Source: Nitrospirota bacterium (GTDB taxonomy: Bacteria; Nitrospirota; Nitrospiria; Nitrospirales; Nitrospiraceae). From it: a stretch of 7,896 bases of DNA. Shown here piece by piece: positions 1 to 5,471 of the stretch. Both the position numbers and the translations under genes were made by a program. The DNA is taken from NCBI GenBank assembly GCA_016195505.1, contig JACPZN010000225.1, positions 1 through 7,896 of the forward strand. The letters are read 5' to 3'. How positions within the stretch are numbered: position 1 is the stretch's first letter; each line of letters starts with the position of its first letter. The notes under the pieces are model-generated. The model was not told where the DNA came from and ran no database searches. It was given only the letters and a program-made list of their open reading frames with translations.

Positions 1-154
1 ACGCGAGGGAAGATTTCCCTGAACCCGACACCCCGGTGATGGCCGTTACTTTGTTGTGGGGGATGCAGAGCGAGATGTTTTTGAGGTTATTCTGCCGAGC
101 GCCCTCGACGATGAGGTCTGAAGACTGGTCCTGAGGCAGAGGGGTGGCTTCCAC
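1..154 (-). CDS. uvrA: UvrA, excinuclease ABC subunit A (N-terminal part, cut by window edge)
   Basis: UvrA is the ATP-dependent damage-recognition subunit of the UvrABC nucleotide excision repair complex in the cytoplasm. Reading leftward from 154, the first 51 residues are visible. They include the family's opening block VEGARQNNLKNISL (about residues 16-29) and then the Walker A loop GVSGSGKSS (41-49) of the first ATP-binding domain, followed by LA; this combination is characteristic of UvrA. The start is a GTG at 154-152. The minus-strand motif TTGGAG (168-163) lies 8 nt upstream, and an in-frame TAG with no ATG, GTG or TTG codon between it and 154 excludes a longer start. The full protein is usually about 940 residues, so over 90% lies outside the window. 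It is divergent from the ybjQ-like gene. Because only the N-terminus is seen, a UvrA2-type paralogue cannot be excluded. Confidence 0.92.
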   Translation of the reverse strand, partial: MEATPLPQDQSSDLIVEGARQNNLKNISLCIPHNKVTAITGVSGSGKSSLA

Positions 155-184
155 GACGCATGCTCCAAGAATGATAAATGAATG

Positions 185-213
185 ATGCTAGCAGCCTCAT
201 CGCACCGCTTCAA
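185..213 (-). promoter_or_regulatory. Candidate sigma70 promoter for uvrA
   Basis: On the minus strand TTGAAG (213-208) is followed after exactly 17 nt by TAGCAT (190-185). Each box matches the sigma70 consensus at 4 of 6 positions. Transcription would start near 178, giving a leader of about 24 nt that still contains the TTGGAG ribosome site. I saw no LexA-type (SOS) operator here, although uvrA is SOS-regulated in some bacteria. Found by eye only. Confidence 0.35.
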
Positions 214-283
214 CGGGATTCGGGAAAGACTTGGTGATTGGCCCATCAGATGAGAGGATAGAGGCATTCGGCGAGGAGGAAGT

Positions 284-604
284 ATGATTCTATCGACGAC
301 AAACAGTATCGAAGGGACAAAAGCCGTCAAGTATTTGGGGTTAGTCTCCGGGGACGCCATTCTCGGCGCGAACATCTTTCGCGATTTTTTTGCGTCGATT
401 CGCGATATCGTCGGCGGCCGATCGGCGGCCTATGAAGCCGAACTGCGCAAGGCCAAAGACATCGCGCTGGGTGAAATGCGCGAGCAGGCTCGGCATCTGG
501 GCGCCAATGCCATCGTCGGCATCGACATCGATTATGAAACGATCGGTGCCAGCAGCAGCATGTTGATGGTCAGCGCCAGCGGCACAGCGGTGGTTATCGA
601 GTAA
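284..604 (+). CDS. YbjQ/UPF0145 family protein
   Basis: This 106-residue protein matches the YbjQ (UPF0145) family, small cytoplasmic proteins of about 100-110 residues sometimes called heavy-metal-binding-domain proteins; their role is not established. Visible family features are the opening strand with T-T-N-S-I-E-G (5-11), the YLGLVSGDAILGANIFRD block (17-34), the long helix with AYEAELRKAKDIALGEM (49-65), the A-x-x-LGANAIVGIDIDYETI segment (about 69-87) and the closing strand MLMVSASGTAV. Length is full for the family. The ATG at 284 follows GAGGAGGA (273-280) at good spacing. The next plus-strand gene begins 10 nt after its stop, so the two are probably co-transcribed. I saw no convincing promoter in 214-272. 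The name does not prove metal binding: no cysteine or histidine cluster is present (one histidine, no cysteine). Confidence 0.9.
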   Translation: MILSTTNSIEGTKAVKYLGLVSGDAILGANIFRDFFASIRDIVGGRSAAYEAELRKAKDIALGEMREQARHLGANAIVGIDIDYETIGASSSMLMVSASGTAVVIE

Positions 605-614
605 CGGGCTCCCC

Positions 615-1153
615 ATGCCACTCCTGACAAATGCCGAATATCTCGGGCTGGGCCGTCAGATCGCGCGCCTCTTGGGTTCTGCGTTGGAGGGGGCGTCGGC
701 AGAGGCCCTCCGTGAACTCGCCCACGCCAAGTGTTCCTCTTTCACAAATATTTGCTGATGCAAGCCTGTGTCGGCGTGTTTCCTCAGTCACAAGTCGACC
801 ACATCGTCGGAGGACTCTTCGCGGCGCTCAATGAACGGGCCAGCGGGCTGGAGTTCAGTCCCGAGCGGCAGCAGGCGATAGAGCAGATGTGGCGGCTGCG
901 GGCTGCGCAATTCGATGAGCCCTTCTCGCAAGACCGAGTCCAATTTCTCGATGAAGGATCAGCTCCTATCCACTGGAAAGAGACGATCGGCCGGTTCTGT
1001 CAGAACGTCCGAGAGATCCAGAACCCTCCCGACATCTGGGCCGGCGCCGATGGCCCATCCCATGCAGCAAGTCGTTCTGTCACTGGCGCCCTCGATCAGA
1101 TGGTGTCGGCCCTGGGTGAAATCAACCGGCTCCATTTCAGCGGAGTGGTGTGA
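615..1153 (+). pseudogene. Unrecognised protein, apparently split by a one-base frameshift near 730
   Basis: I do not recognise this family. An ATG at 615, 10 nt after the ybjQ-like stop, opens a 47-codon frame ending at 758 (MPLLTNAEYLGLGRQIARLL...). A second frame runs from a GTG at 731 to a TGA at 1153 (140 residues). If the first frame is read to AHAK and then shifted to FLFHKYLLMQACVGVF, the result is one continuous, largely helical protein of about 179 residues with no export signal or clear membrane segment. The total of 539 nt is one short of a multiple of three, so a single lost base is the simplest explanation. The GTG at 731 has no ribosome site, which argues against a separate gene. 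No slippery heptamer was seen, so programmed frameshifting is unlikely. It could be a real mutation or a sequence error. The later segment contains many aromatic and acidic residues but no motif I can name. Confidence 0.6.
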
Positions 1154-1183
1154 CGACACACGATCGTCCAAGGTGATCGTAGT

Positions 1184-1522
1184 TCAGCGGAGCCACAGTT
1201 TTACTGTGCCCACGCAGCCCATATACAAGACGAGCGATCCGGCCATCGCGGGCCAGAAGCCGAAGCGAGGGACGCCCGCAATCATGGACAGGACGTAGAC
1301 GATCCAGGGCGGGACAAACCACAAGAGATTCCTGGCGTAACTGACGATCGCGTCGCTTCCTCCGTTCAGATACATCAGCACAAAGGTGGCCCCGGTAATG
1401 GCGGGAAAGGTGCTGGCAAAGGCGGCGAGGAAGGATTTACCCTGGGAGCCGAGATAGGTCGACAGGCTCACGATGGTGCCGCCCAAGAGAAAATAAATCA
1501 CGTACTTGCCCAGGTCGTTCAC
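1184..1522 (-). CDS. Small four-helix membrane protein, GlpM/DUF3147-like
   Basis: This 112-residue protein is almost wholly hydrophobic, with four likely transmembrane helices at about 6-25, 31-52, 66-84 and 88-108. The layout, with a short N-terminus, an F-P motif in helix 2 (FPAITGATFVLMYL), a polar loop G-G-S-D-A-I, then a W/P-rich helix 3 (LLWFVPPWIVYVLSM), resembles the GlpM/DUF3147 inner-membrane family, whose molecular role is unknown. The start is a GTG at 1522-1520. It is set by a very strong minus-strand AAGGAGG (1536-1530), 7 nt upstream, which overlaps the stop codon of the preceding RNase Z-like gene. Translation of the two genes is thus likely coupled or at least co-transcribed. 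Its end faces the plus-strand gene ending at 1153, with 30 nt between and no clear terminator. The family assignment rests on topology and spacing rather than a definite motif. Confidence 0.7.
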   Translation of the reverse strand: MNDLGKYVIYFLLGGTIVSLSTYLGSQGKSFLAAFASTFPAITGATFVLMYLNGGSDAIVSYARNLLWFVPPWIVYVLSMIAGVPRFGFWPAMAGSLVLYMGCVGTVKLWLR

Positions 1523-1534
1523 AGAGTATCCTCC

Positions 1535-2554
1535 TTAGCTTCCTTGAAAAGCCTCCATTGCCTCCCGCTCCAATGCCTCGCCCTGGCCGGTATACCGTGG
1601 TGAGAAGTGAAACACGACGAGGTCGCGCACCTGGGCCTGGCGTGCCATCAGTCCGGCTTGCCTCGCGGTTAGATGATAGCGGTCGCGGGCCTTTTCGGCA
1701 TCGACGTCCAAGTAGGGTGACTCACAATAGAACACGTCTGCACCTCGGGCAAGAGATACAATCTTGGCTTCGTTTTCTTCATCGTAACGCGCGTCGACGA
1801 CGTACGCGATCTTTTGTCCCCGCGAGATGGTTAGAAACCGTTCCTTCATCTCCCCCAACACGAACTCCCGCTCTTGCCTGCGATGCTCATCGTAGAGCGT
1901 GGCTGTGAAACAGAAATCGTCCGGTCTGCCTTGCCAGATGTGCTGCTTCACGTCTTTGAGCCAGGCGCCGACCGGCAAACCGGCCTCGTGCAGCTTCTGT
2001 TTATTGACGTTGATGTGAAACTGCTCCTCCAGAGAGTAGGCAAATGAGGGGATGCGATGATTCAACGCAACGGCGTTGATGGTGAACATGGGATCTTCCA
2101 GCACAGTGAAGAGATGACCGTGGGATTTCCGTATTAGAGGGCAAACTGGTTGCTCCGCTAGTTGGAACCCGTTGCTGGCTTGGAAGAAGGCCAGTCGCGG
2201 TTTCCCTTGATGGAACTCTTGAACTTCGATGGTCAGCGGGTAGCCATCGACGAGATTCCACGTATAGCCATGGAGTTTCCCCTGCACATTGTCGATCAAC
2301 CCGGGAGGACCGAACAGTCTGAGTGTCTTGCCTCTCCCTAAGGCCACGCGAAGGACGGCGTCAAACCCGATGAAGTGATCCATATGTGTGTGGGACACGA
2401 AGATCTCATTGGCCCTCAACAATCTGGTCGGTCCCAGTCCGTCGTTGTGCCCGAGGTCAAAGAGCAACGCTCGCTTGGACCAGCGGATTTCCACATAGAC
2501 GCCGGGGTCGCCGAAGACATCATTGACGAGGTAACTGGAGAAAGAAGGATTCAT
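1535..2554 (-). CDS. RNase Z-like metallo-beta-lactamase-fold hydrolase
   Basis: This 339-residue cytoplasmic enzyme has the metallo-beta-lactamase fold and a full set of RNase Z-type metal ligands. These are HTHMDH at 55-60 (H55, H57, D59, H60), H166 in the LNHRIPSFAYSLEE motif, D254 in YVVDARY, and H316 in HFSPRY; H294 in HLTARQAG matches the histidine that aids catalysis. Classical RNase Z (tRNase Z) cuts tRNA precursors at the 3' end; whether this protein does so is inference. The N-terminus differs from classical RNase Z: it has VNDVFGDPGVY (10-20) and FDLGHNDG (32-39) in place of the usual D-x-GEGTQ segment, so it belongs to a side branch. The ATG at 2554-2552 has no Shine-Dalgarno site. 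An in-frame TGA lies 7 codons upstream with no alternative start between, so the start is firm. The GlpM-like gene follows after 12 nt. No tRNA gene lies in the window. Confidence 0.87.
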   Translation of the reverse strand: MNPSFSSYLVNDVFGDPGVYVEIRWSKRALLFDLGHNDGLGPTRLLRANEIFVSHTHMDHFIGFDAVLRVALGRGKTLRLFGPPGLIDNVQGKLHGYTWNLVDGYPLTIEVQEFHQGKPRLAFFQASNGFQLAEQPVCPLIRKSHGHLFTVLEDPMFTINAVALNHRIPSFAYSLEEQFHINVNKQKLHEAGLPVGAWLKDVKQHIWQGRPDDFCFTATLYDEHRRQEREFVLGEMKERFLTISRGQKIAYVVDARYDEENEAKIVSLARGADVFYCESPYLDVDAEKARDRYHLTARQAGLMARQAQVRDLVVFHFSPRYTGQGEALEREAMEAFQGS

Positions 2555-2563
2555 CGGACTTGA

Positions 2564-2592
2564 ACCATATGGTCATTGAATCATAGAGTCAA
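2564..2592 (-). promoter_or_regulatory. Candidate sigma70 promoter for the RNase Z-like gene
   Basis: On the minus strand TTGACT (2592-2587, 5 of 6 matches to the -35 consensus) is followed after 17 nt by TATGGT (2569-2564, 4 of 6). Transcription would start near 2557, only a few bases before the ATG at 2554. That would give a leaderless or nearly leaderless mRNA, which fits the absence of a ribosome site there. The -35 box lies within a dyad (2586-2603). Confidence 0.45.
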
Positions 2593-2603
2593 TGCAATGA
2601 CTC
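2572..2603. repeat. Nested inverted repeats upstream of the RNase Z-like gene (possible operator)
   Basis: Two perfect inverted repeats overlap here. GAGTCA (2586-2591) pairs with TGACTC (2598-2603) across a 6-nt centre, and GTCATTG (2572-2578) pairs with CAATGAC (2595-2601). They sit on and around the -35 box of the candidate promoter, where a dimeric regulator could bind. There is no T-run after the dyad on either strand, so a rho-independent terminator for the CPBP gene ending at 2632 is unlikely. The arms are short, so chance is possible. Confidence 0.4.
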
Positions 2604-2631
2604 AATCGGCAATGGGAAAATGAAACAATTT

Positions 2632-3339
2632 TTACCCGATCACCACTCTCACTGCGCTGTACATCACGCTCACCTCGACTGCATGTGCGATAATTGTAAT
2701 ATAAAGATTTTGCGTGCGCAGCCAGATGGCTCCCCAGATCAGCCCGTCCCACAGGGCGATCCAATGCAGGTGCTGGAACGTATGCACCATGAACGGATCG
2801 AAGGCAAACGTCAACGCGCTGCCCATAAGGGCGAGGGGTGAGAGGCGATGGGCTAATTTGGATTTCCACAAAGGCGACTCGAGTGAGACAAGCCGTCCCA
2901 AGAGGAAGCCGCGAAAGTTAAGTTCCACAAGGAAAGCGATCACGCAAATGAACCAAGGGACCATGACAATAACGGGGAGCTGACCATGCGGTGTCTGCTT
3001 CAAAAAGGTGATGTCGTACCCCAGAGAGGGATAGGCTGCGAGAATGATGAACGTGTTCAAGCCGCCGAGGAGCAGCCCCGTGAGCAGCCCCCAGCATGTA
3101 CCCGCTCGAAGTCCGGCGATGTGTAGTCCCAGGCGCGGGGCGATCGTCTGGTTCTGAGCAGCCCAGAGCCACGCGGCGAGATAGGCGAAGATCTGCGGTG
3201 CAAACTGGGCCAGAGTCTGTTCTTGGAGTGAAACAGGAAGGACATAGTAGCCGAGGGTGGCAGCGATGGGGAGGAGCGCAAGCGCTGCTCCCCATTCTGC
3301 GGCTTGAGCCCGAACGAGCCGATCTGGCTCGGGCGCCAT
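2632..3339 (-). CDS. CPBP (CAAX/Abi) family intramembrane protein with altered active site
   Basis: This 235-residue polytopic membrane protein has about six to seven hydrophobic helices and the CPBP (Rce1-like) layout: a motif-1 helix with VELNFRGFLLGR (138-149), a middle segment with FAFDPFMVHTFQHLHW (178-193), then WDGLIWGAIWLRTQNLY (197-213) and AHAVEV (218-223). Active members are intramembrane proteases that use EExxxR, FxxxH and HxxxN/D motifs. Here the first glutamate of EExxxR is V138 (E139 and R143 are kept), and the residue four after H219 is V223 rather than Asn or Asp. H186, H190 and H219 remain as possible ligands. It may be a non-proteolytic relative or use a variant site. The ATG at 3339-3337 has no good ribosome site and lies 9 nt after the stop of the tolC-like frame, so translation may depend on coupling to that gene, which is now broken upstream. 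Confidence 0.82.
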   Translation of the reverse strand: MAPEPDRLVRAQAAEWGAALALLPIAATLGYYVLPVSLQEQTLAQFAPQIFAYLAAWLWAAQNQTIAPRLGLHIAGLRAGTCWGLLTGLLLGGLNTFIILAAYPSLGYDITFLKQTPHGQLPVIVMVPWFICVIAFLVELNFRGFLLGRLVSLESPLWKSKLAHRLSPLALMGSALTFAFDPFMVHTFQHLHWIALWDGLIWGAIWLRTQNLYITIIAHAVEVSVMYSAVRVVIG

Positions 3340-3348
3340 CGTGGGTGG

Positions 3349-4098
3349 CTACTGCAATTGGAGATTGTATCGGTCCAACGTGGTCGCTTTGTGCCGAGCG
3401 AGGTTTGAGAGCGACTTGTTGTAATCGACGGTGGCGCGTAGTTCGTTGCCTTGCGCCGTTGCCAAATCGCGCTGGAAGTCGAGCACGAAGCGTGTGGTGG
3501 TCAGTCCAACCTTCAACCGCTCTTGCTCGGCCTGAAGCTGCTTCTCCGCCATAATTCGAGCGGAGCGAGTTGTCTCAATCCGCTTGAAATCCGTTTGGAC
3601 CCGGCGCACCGCTTCACGGACACCGACAATAATCTGCTGGCGGACACTGGTGAGCGCAGCTTCGGCATTCCTGGCTTCGAGTTGACGCTTGTTGTAGGTG
3701 CTGATGGCGGATCGATTACCGAGCGGGTAGCTCAATACCAGACCAGCTCCATAGTTGTAAAAATCTCCGCTGAAGTTCTTGCTGAAGGAATCGCCATAAT
3801 CCTTCCCTAGTCCGGCCAGTCCTATGGTCCCTTGGAATGAAAGGGTGGGGAGCAACTGGTTGCGGGCAAACTGCTTGTTGAGTTCACCCGACTCAACATT
3901 CTTTTTCGCTTGGACGATTTCCGGGCGCTGGTCGATGGCGGTATCGATCGCTTCTTGCAGGCTGAGGGGCTCGAGGACGGTGACGGGGGCATCGGTAGGT
4001 GTGAGCCGAACATCTTGCCGCAAGTCCTCTTCGCCCGGATTTAGGAGCCGTCGCAGCTGATCTTCCTGGTCTCGGATAGATTTTTCCGCCACCAGCAC
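3349..4098 (-). pseudogene. TolC-family outer-membrane efflux protein, C-terminal fragment
   Basis: This is the second half of the broken efflux gene whose first half starts at 4829. The correct frame is open from about 4152 and resumes recognisable TolC sequence at DVLQAEAAVASRVEQVLVAEK (from about 4143), so the GTG at 4098 is only the first start codon inside the fragment. It lacks a ribosome site and falls in the middle of a helix. The fragment holds the hinge RRLLNP, the second OEP repeat opening LSLQEAIDTAIDQRPEIVQAKKNVES, a beta-hairpin region (YNYGAGLVLSYPLGNRSA) and the closing long helices ending NLARHKATTLDRYNLQLQ. TolC-type trimers form the outer-membrane channel of tripartite export systems and type I secretion. 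No periplasmic adaptor or pump gene is present here. The CPBP gene follows after 9 nt. Without its signal peptide and first half this fragment cannot make a functional channel. Confidence 0.8.
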
Positions 4099-4829
4099 TT
4101 GCTCGACGCGCGAGGCGACTGCTGCCTCGGCCTGAAGGACGTCCTCAAGTTCTCATTTGCGAAGACCACTTCCCAATAGGTCTGCTCAACCGTGGCGATC
4201 ACGGTGAGGACTCGATCGCGAAACACGTGCTGTTCCACGGTGGCATTATTCTGGGCTACCTTGATAAAGGTCTTTGTCACATCAATGCCGGCATTCCGGA
4301 GCAGCGGTTGGGTCAGCGTCAACGCCAAGCCACCTGTCCAAGCCGGGTTGAACAAAAATCCCGTGGCGACATTTTGGTTCACGTTGGTTCGCGTGGGGCT
4401 GTAGTTCAGATCAACGTTGCCGCCGGTAATCAGGTTTTGCGTCGCATCAACGGTGACCGATTCACTCCGCTGGTCAAAGGTCGTGATTTGGTTCAGCGCT
4501 CCGCCGGTTCCACCGAACACGGGTCGGTTAAGGGGATTGACCGTGCGGCTATATTGGCCGTTCACGCTCAAGGTCGGATCAAACTTCGCTTGCTCGATCA
4601 CGATGTCGGCTATTCGGCTTTCTTTGGTTTGGCGGCTGATGCTGATATCGAGATTGTTCTGCAGTGCACGGACCGCGGCATCCGCCAGCGAGACGGTCTC
4701 ACGTCGTTCGGCAGGCACCGGCTTGGTCACATCCAGGCTCCAGCTGCTGATCGGTGCCGAGATGTTCCACAGGCTGCCGATTGCGACCGCTGCGAGCCAA
4801 TGGTATCGAGTCGACCGTCTGAGGTTCAT
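4041..4829 (-). pseudogene. TolC-family outer-membrane efflux protein, N-terminal fragment (frame lost near 4145)
   Basis: The ATG at 4829-4827 follows a strong minus-strand AAAGGAGG (4843-4836). An N-terminal export signal (about residues 1-30, hydrophobic HWLAAVAIGSLW core) leads into the OEP domain. The first repeat opens VSLADAAVRALQNNLDISISRQ (about 46-67), then come the periplasmic helix ending IEQAKFDPTLSV, the beta-barrel strands (TVDATQNLITGGNVDLNYS and GGLALTLTQPLLRNAGID), and the return helix VEQTYWEVVFANENL ending at residue 228. After that codon (4148-4146) the reading changes to unrelated sequence for 34 residues and stops at 4041. In relatives ENL is followed by about 29 residues (a helix and turn with A-x-x-LL and G-x-x-AP) before DVLQAE. 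Here DVLQAE follows after 2 nt in another frame, so about 85 bp appear to be missing. Combined with the fragment ending at 3349 the intact protein would be about 520 residues. Confidence 0.85.
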
Positions 4830-4841
4830 AAGACGCCTCCT

Positions 4842-4870
4842 TTGATCAATAAGCAGGAAGAGTGTATACT
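4842..4870 (+). promoter_or_regulatory. Candidate sigma70 promoter for the small secreted protein
   Basis: TTGATC (4842-4847, 4 of 6 matches) is followed after 17 nt by TATACT (4865-4870, 5 of 6). Transcription would start near 4877, leaving a leader of about 78 nt before the ATG at 4955. This placement rules out the GTG at 4862, which is in the same frame but lies upstream of the start of transcription. The -10 box overlaps that of the opposing promoter. Confidence 0.5.
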
Positions 4871-4896
4871 ATACTTTGTTATGTGCAGACTGTCAT
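4868..4896 (-). promoter_or_regulatory. Candidate sigma70 promoter for the tolC-like gene
   Basis: On the minus strand ATGACA (4896-4891, 5 of 6 matches) is followed after 17 nt by TATAGT (4873-4868, 5 of 6). Transcription would start near 4861, giving a leader of about 32 nt that carries the AAAGGAGG ribosome site. The two opposing -10 boxes share 4868-4870, so RNA polymerase probably cannot occupy both promoters at once. Confidence 0.5.
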
Positions 4897-4954
4897 GATA
4901 ATTGCAGCCAGGTACTCTGAGTTGCCGTTGGCCAGTCGTCCACAGAGGCGCGCG

Positions 4955-5341
4955 ATGTTTCGAATGCTCTGTGCATCCCTCTTCGTGGTGCTGTGTGCCA
5001 GCTCATCCACTTGGGCCCAGAGTGTATCGAGCGTACGGTCGTTCGACGGTGGCGTGGCTCCGCTCTTTAATCTGACCGGGCCGGCGAATTTGTATATCGA
5101 TGGTCAGGGGACGCAGGGCTACTTGTATACGCCTGCGCAAAACTTTGAGACGTTCAGTTTTCGAAACCCCGCCACAGGCCAGGCTTGGAGCGGAGCGGTC
5201 ACAACCTTTGGCCCGCAACTTTCCATCGGACTTATTCAAGGCGCAAATCAAGGGGGAACTCCGATTGTGTTGCCTGGCCCTCCTCGTCAGACTCCTCCGT
5301 TGCCGACAATCCAATCTACGATCCTCGACGACATCCCTTAG
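4955..5341 (+). CDS. Small secreted protein of unknown function
   Basis: I do not recognise this family. From the ATG at 4955 the product is 128 residues: a clear Sec signal peptide (MFRMLCASLFVVLCASSSTWA, likely cleaved after A21) and a mature part of about 107 residues. The mature part is rich in Gly, Thr, Gln and aromatics, with YIDGQGTQGYLYTP and FETFSFRNPATGQAW, suggesting a beta-rich fold. It ends in a proline-rich tail (LPGPPRQTPPLPT) and has no cysteine. The start is chosen because AGAGG (4944-4948) lies 6 nt upstream, the signal peptide begins there, and the candidate promoter puts the transcript start near 4877. The frame is open from a GTG at 4862, but that would overlap the -10 box. 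It is divergent from the tolC-like gene, so a link to export is possible but unproven. The last base of its TAG stop is the first base of the palindromic element. Confidence 0.72.
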   Translation: MFRMLCASLFVVLCASSSTWAQSVSSVRSFDGGVAPLFNLTGPANLYIDGQGTQGYLYTPAQNFETFSFRNPATGQAWSGAVTTFGPQLSIGLIQGANQGGTPIVLPGPPRQTPPLPTIQSTILDDIP

Positions 5342-5465
5342 CAAGCGAGTGAAACGGGTCTCCAGCTTCGTTCTCGCGTCGCTCAGAGACTCGACGTACC
5401 GAAAAAAGTACGCCTCGTCTCTTCCCTCGCTGCGGCCTTGCTGGAAACCCGTTTGACTCGCTTGC
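5341..5465. repeat. 125-bp imperfect palindrome between convergent genes
   Basis: A 26-nt left arm (5341-5366, beginning GCAAGCGAGT) is matched by a 26-nt right arm (5440-5465, ending GACTCGCTTGC) as inverted repeats with 24 of 26 positions complementary. Inside, AGAGAC (5385-5390) pairs with GTCTCT (5417-5422) and CGTAC (5395-5399) with GTACG (5408-5412), closing an 8-nt loop CGAAAAAA (5400-5407). The whole could fold as one long interrupted hairpin in RNA of either strand. It exactly fills the gap between two convergent stop codons, so it may act as a bidirectional terminator or 3'-end stabiliser. Its size and long arms also suit a dispersed palindromic repeat or MITE-like element. I see no target-site duplication at its edges. 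Only one copy is present in this window. Confidence 0.85.
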
Positions 5466-5471
5466 AGAACT

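Noticed and set aside
171..176. TATCAT as the uvrA -10 box
   Set aside because: Transcription would then start within the ribosome site; the TTGAAG/TAGCAT pair further upstream fits better.
46..375. Minus-strand open frame of 109 codons
   Set aside because: It overlaps the ybjQ-like gene and runs in the wrong frame for uvrA; the uvrA frame starting at 154 has the conserved sequence.
411..430. Direct repeat of TCGGCGGCC
   Set aside because: Inside the ybjQ-like coding sequence and explained by Gly/Ala/Arg codons; no further copies.
1160..1180. Inverted repeat ACGATC / GATCGT between two convergent genes as a terminator
   Set aside because: Only 6 paired bases around a 9-nt loop and no T-run on either strand.
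2918..3554. Several overlapping open frames on both strands across the CPBP gene and the tolC-like 3' end
   Set aside because: Arg-, Ser- and Pro-rich translations typical of shadows in GC-rich DNA; the CPBP and TolC frames carry the conserved motifs.
4227..4898. Open frame of 223 codons on the plus strand
   Set aside because: Antisense to the recognisable N-terminal half of the TolC-like gene; no ribosome site or family features.
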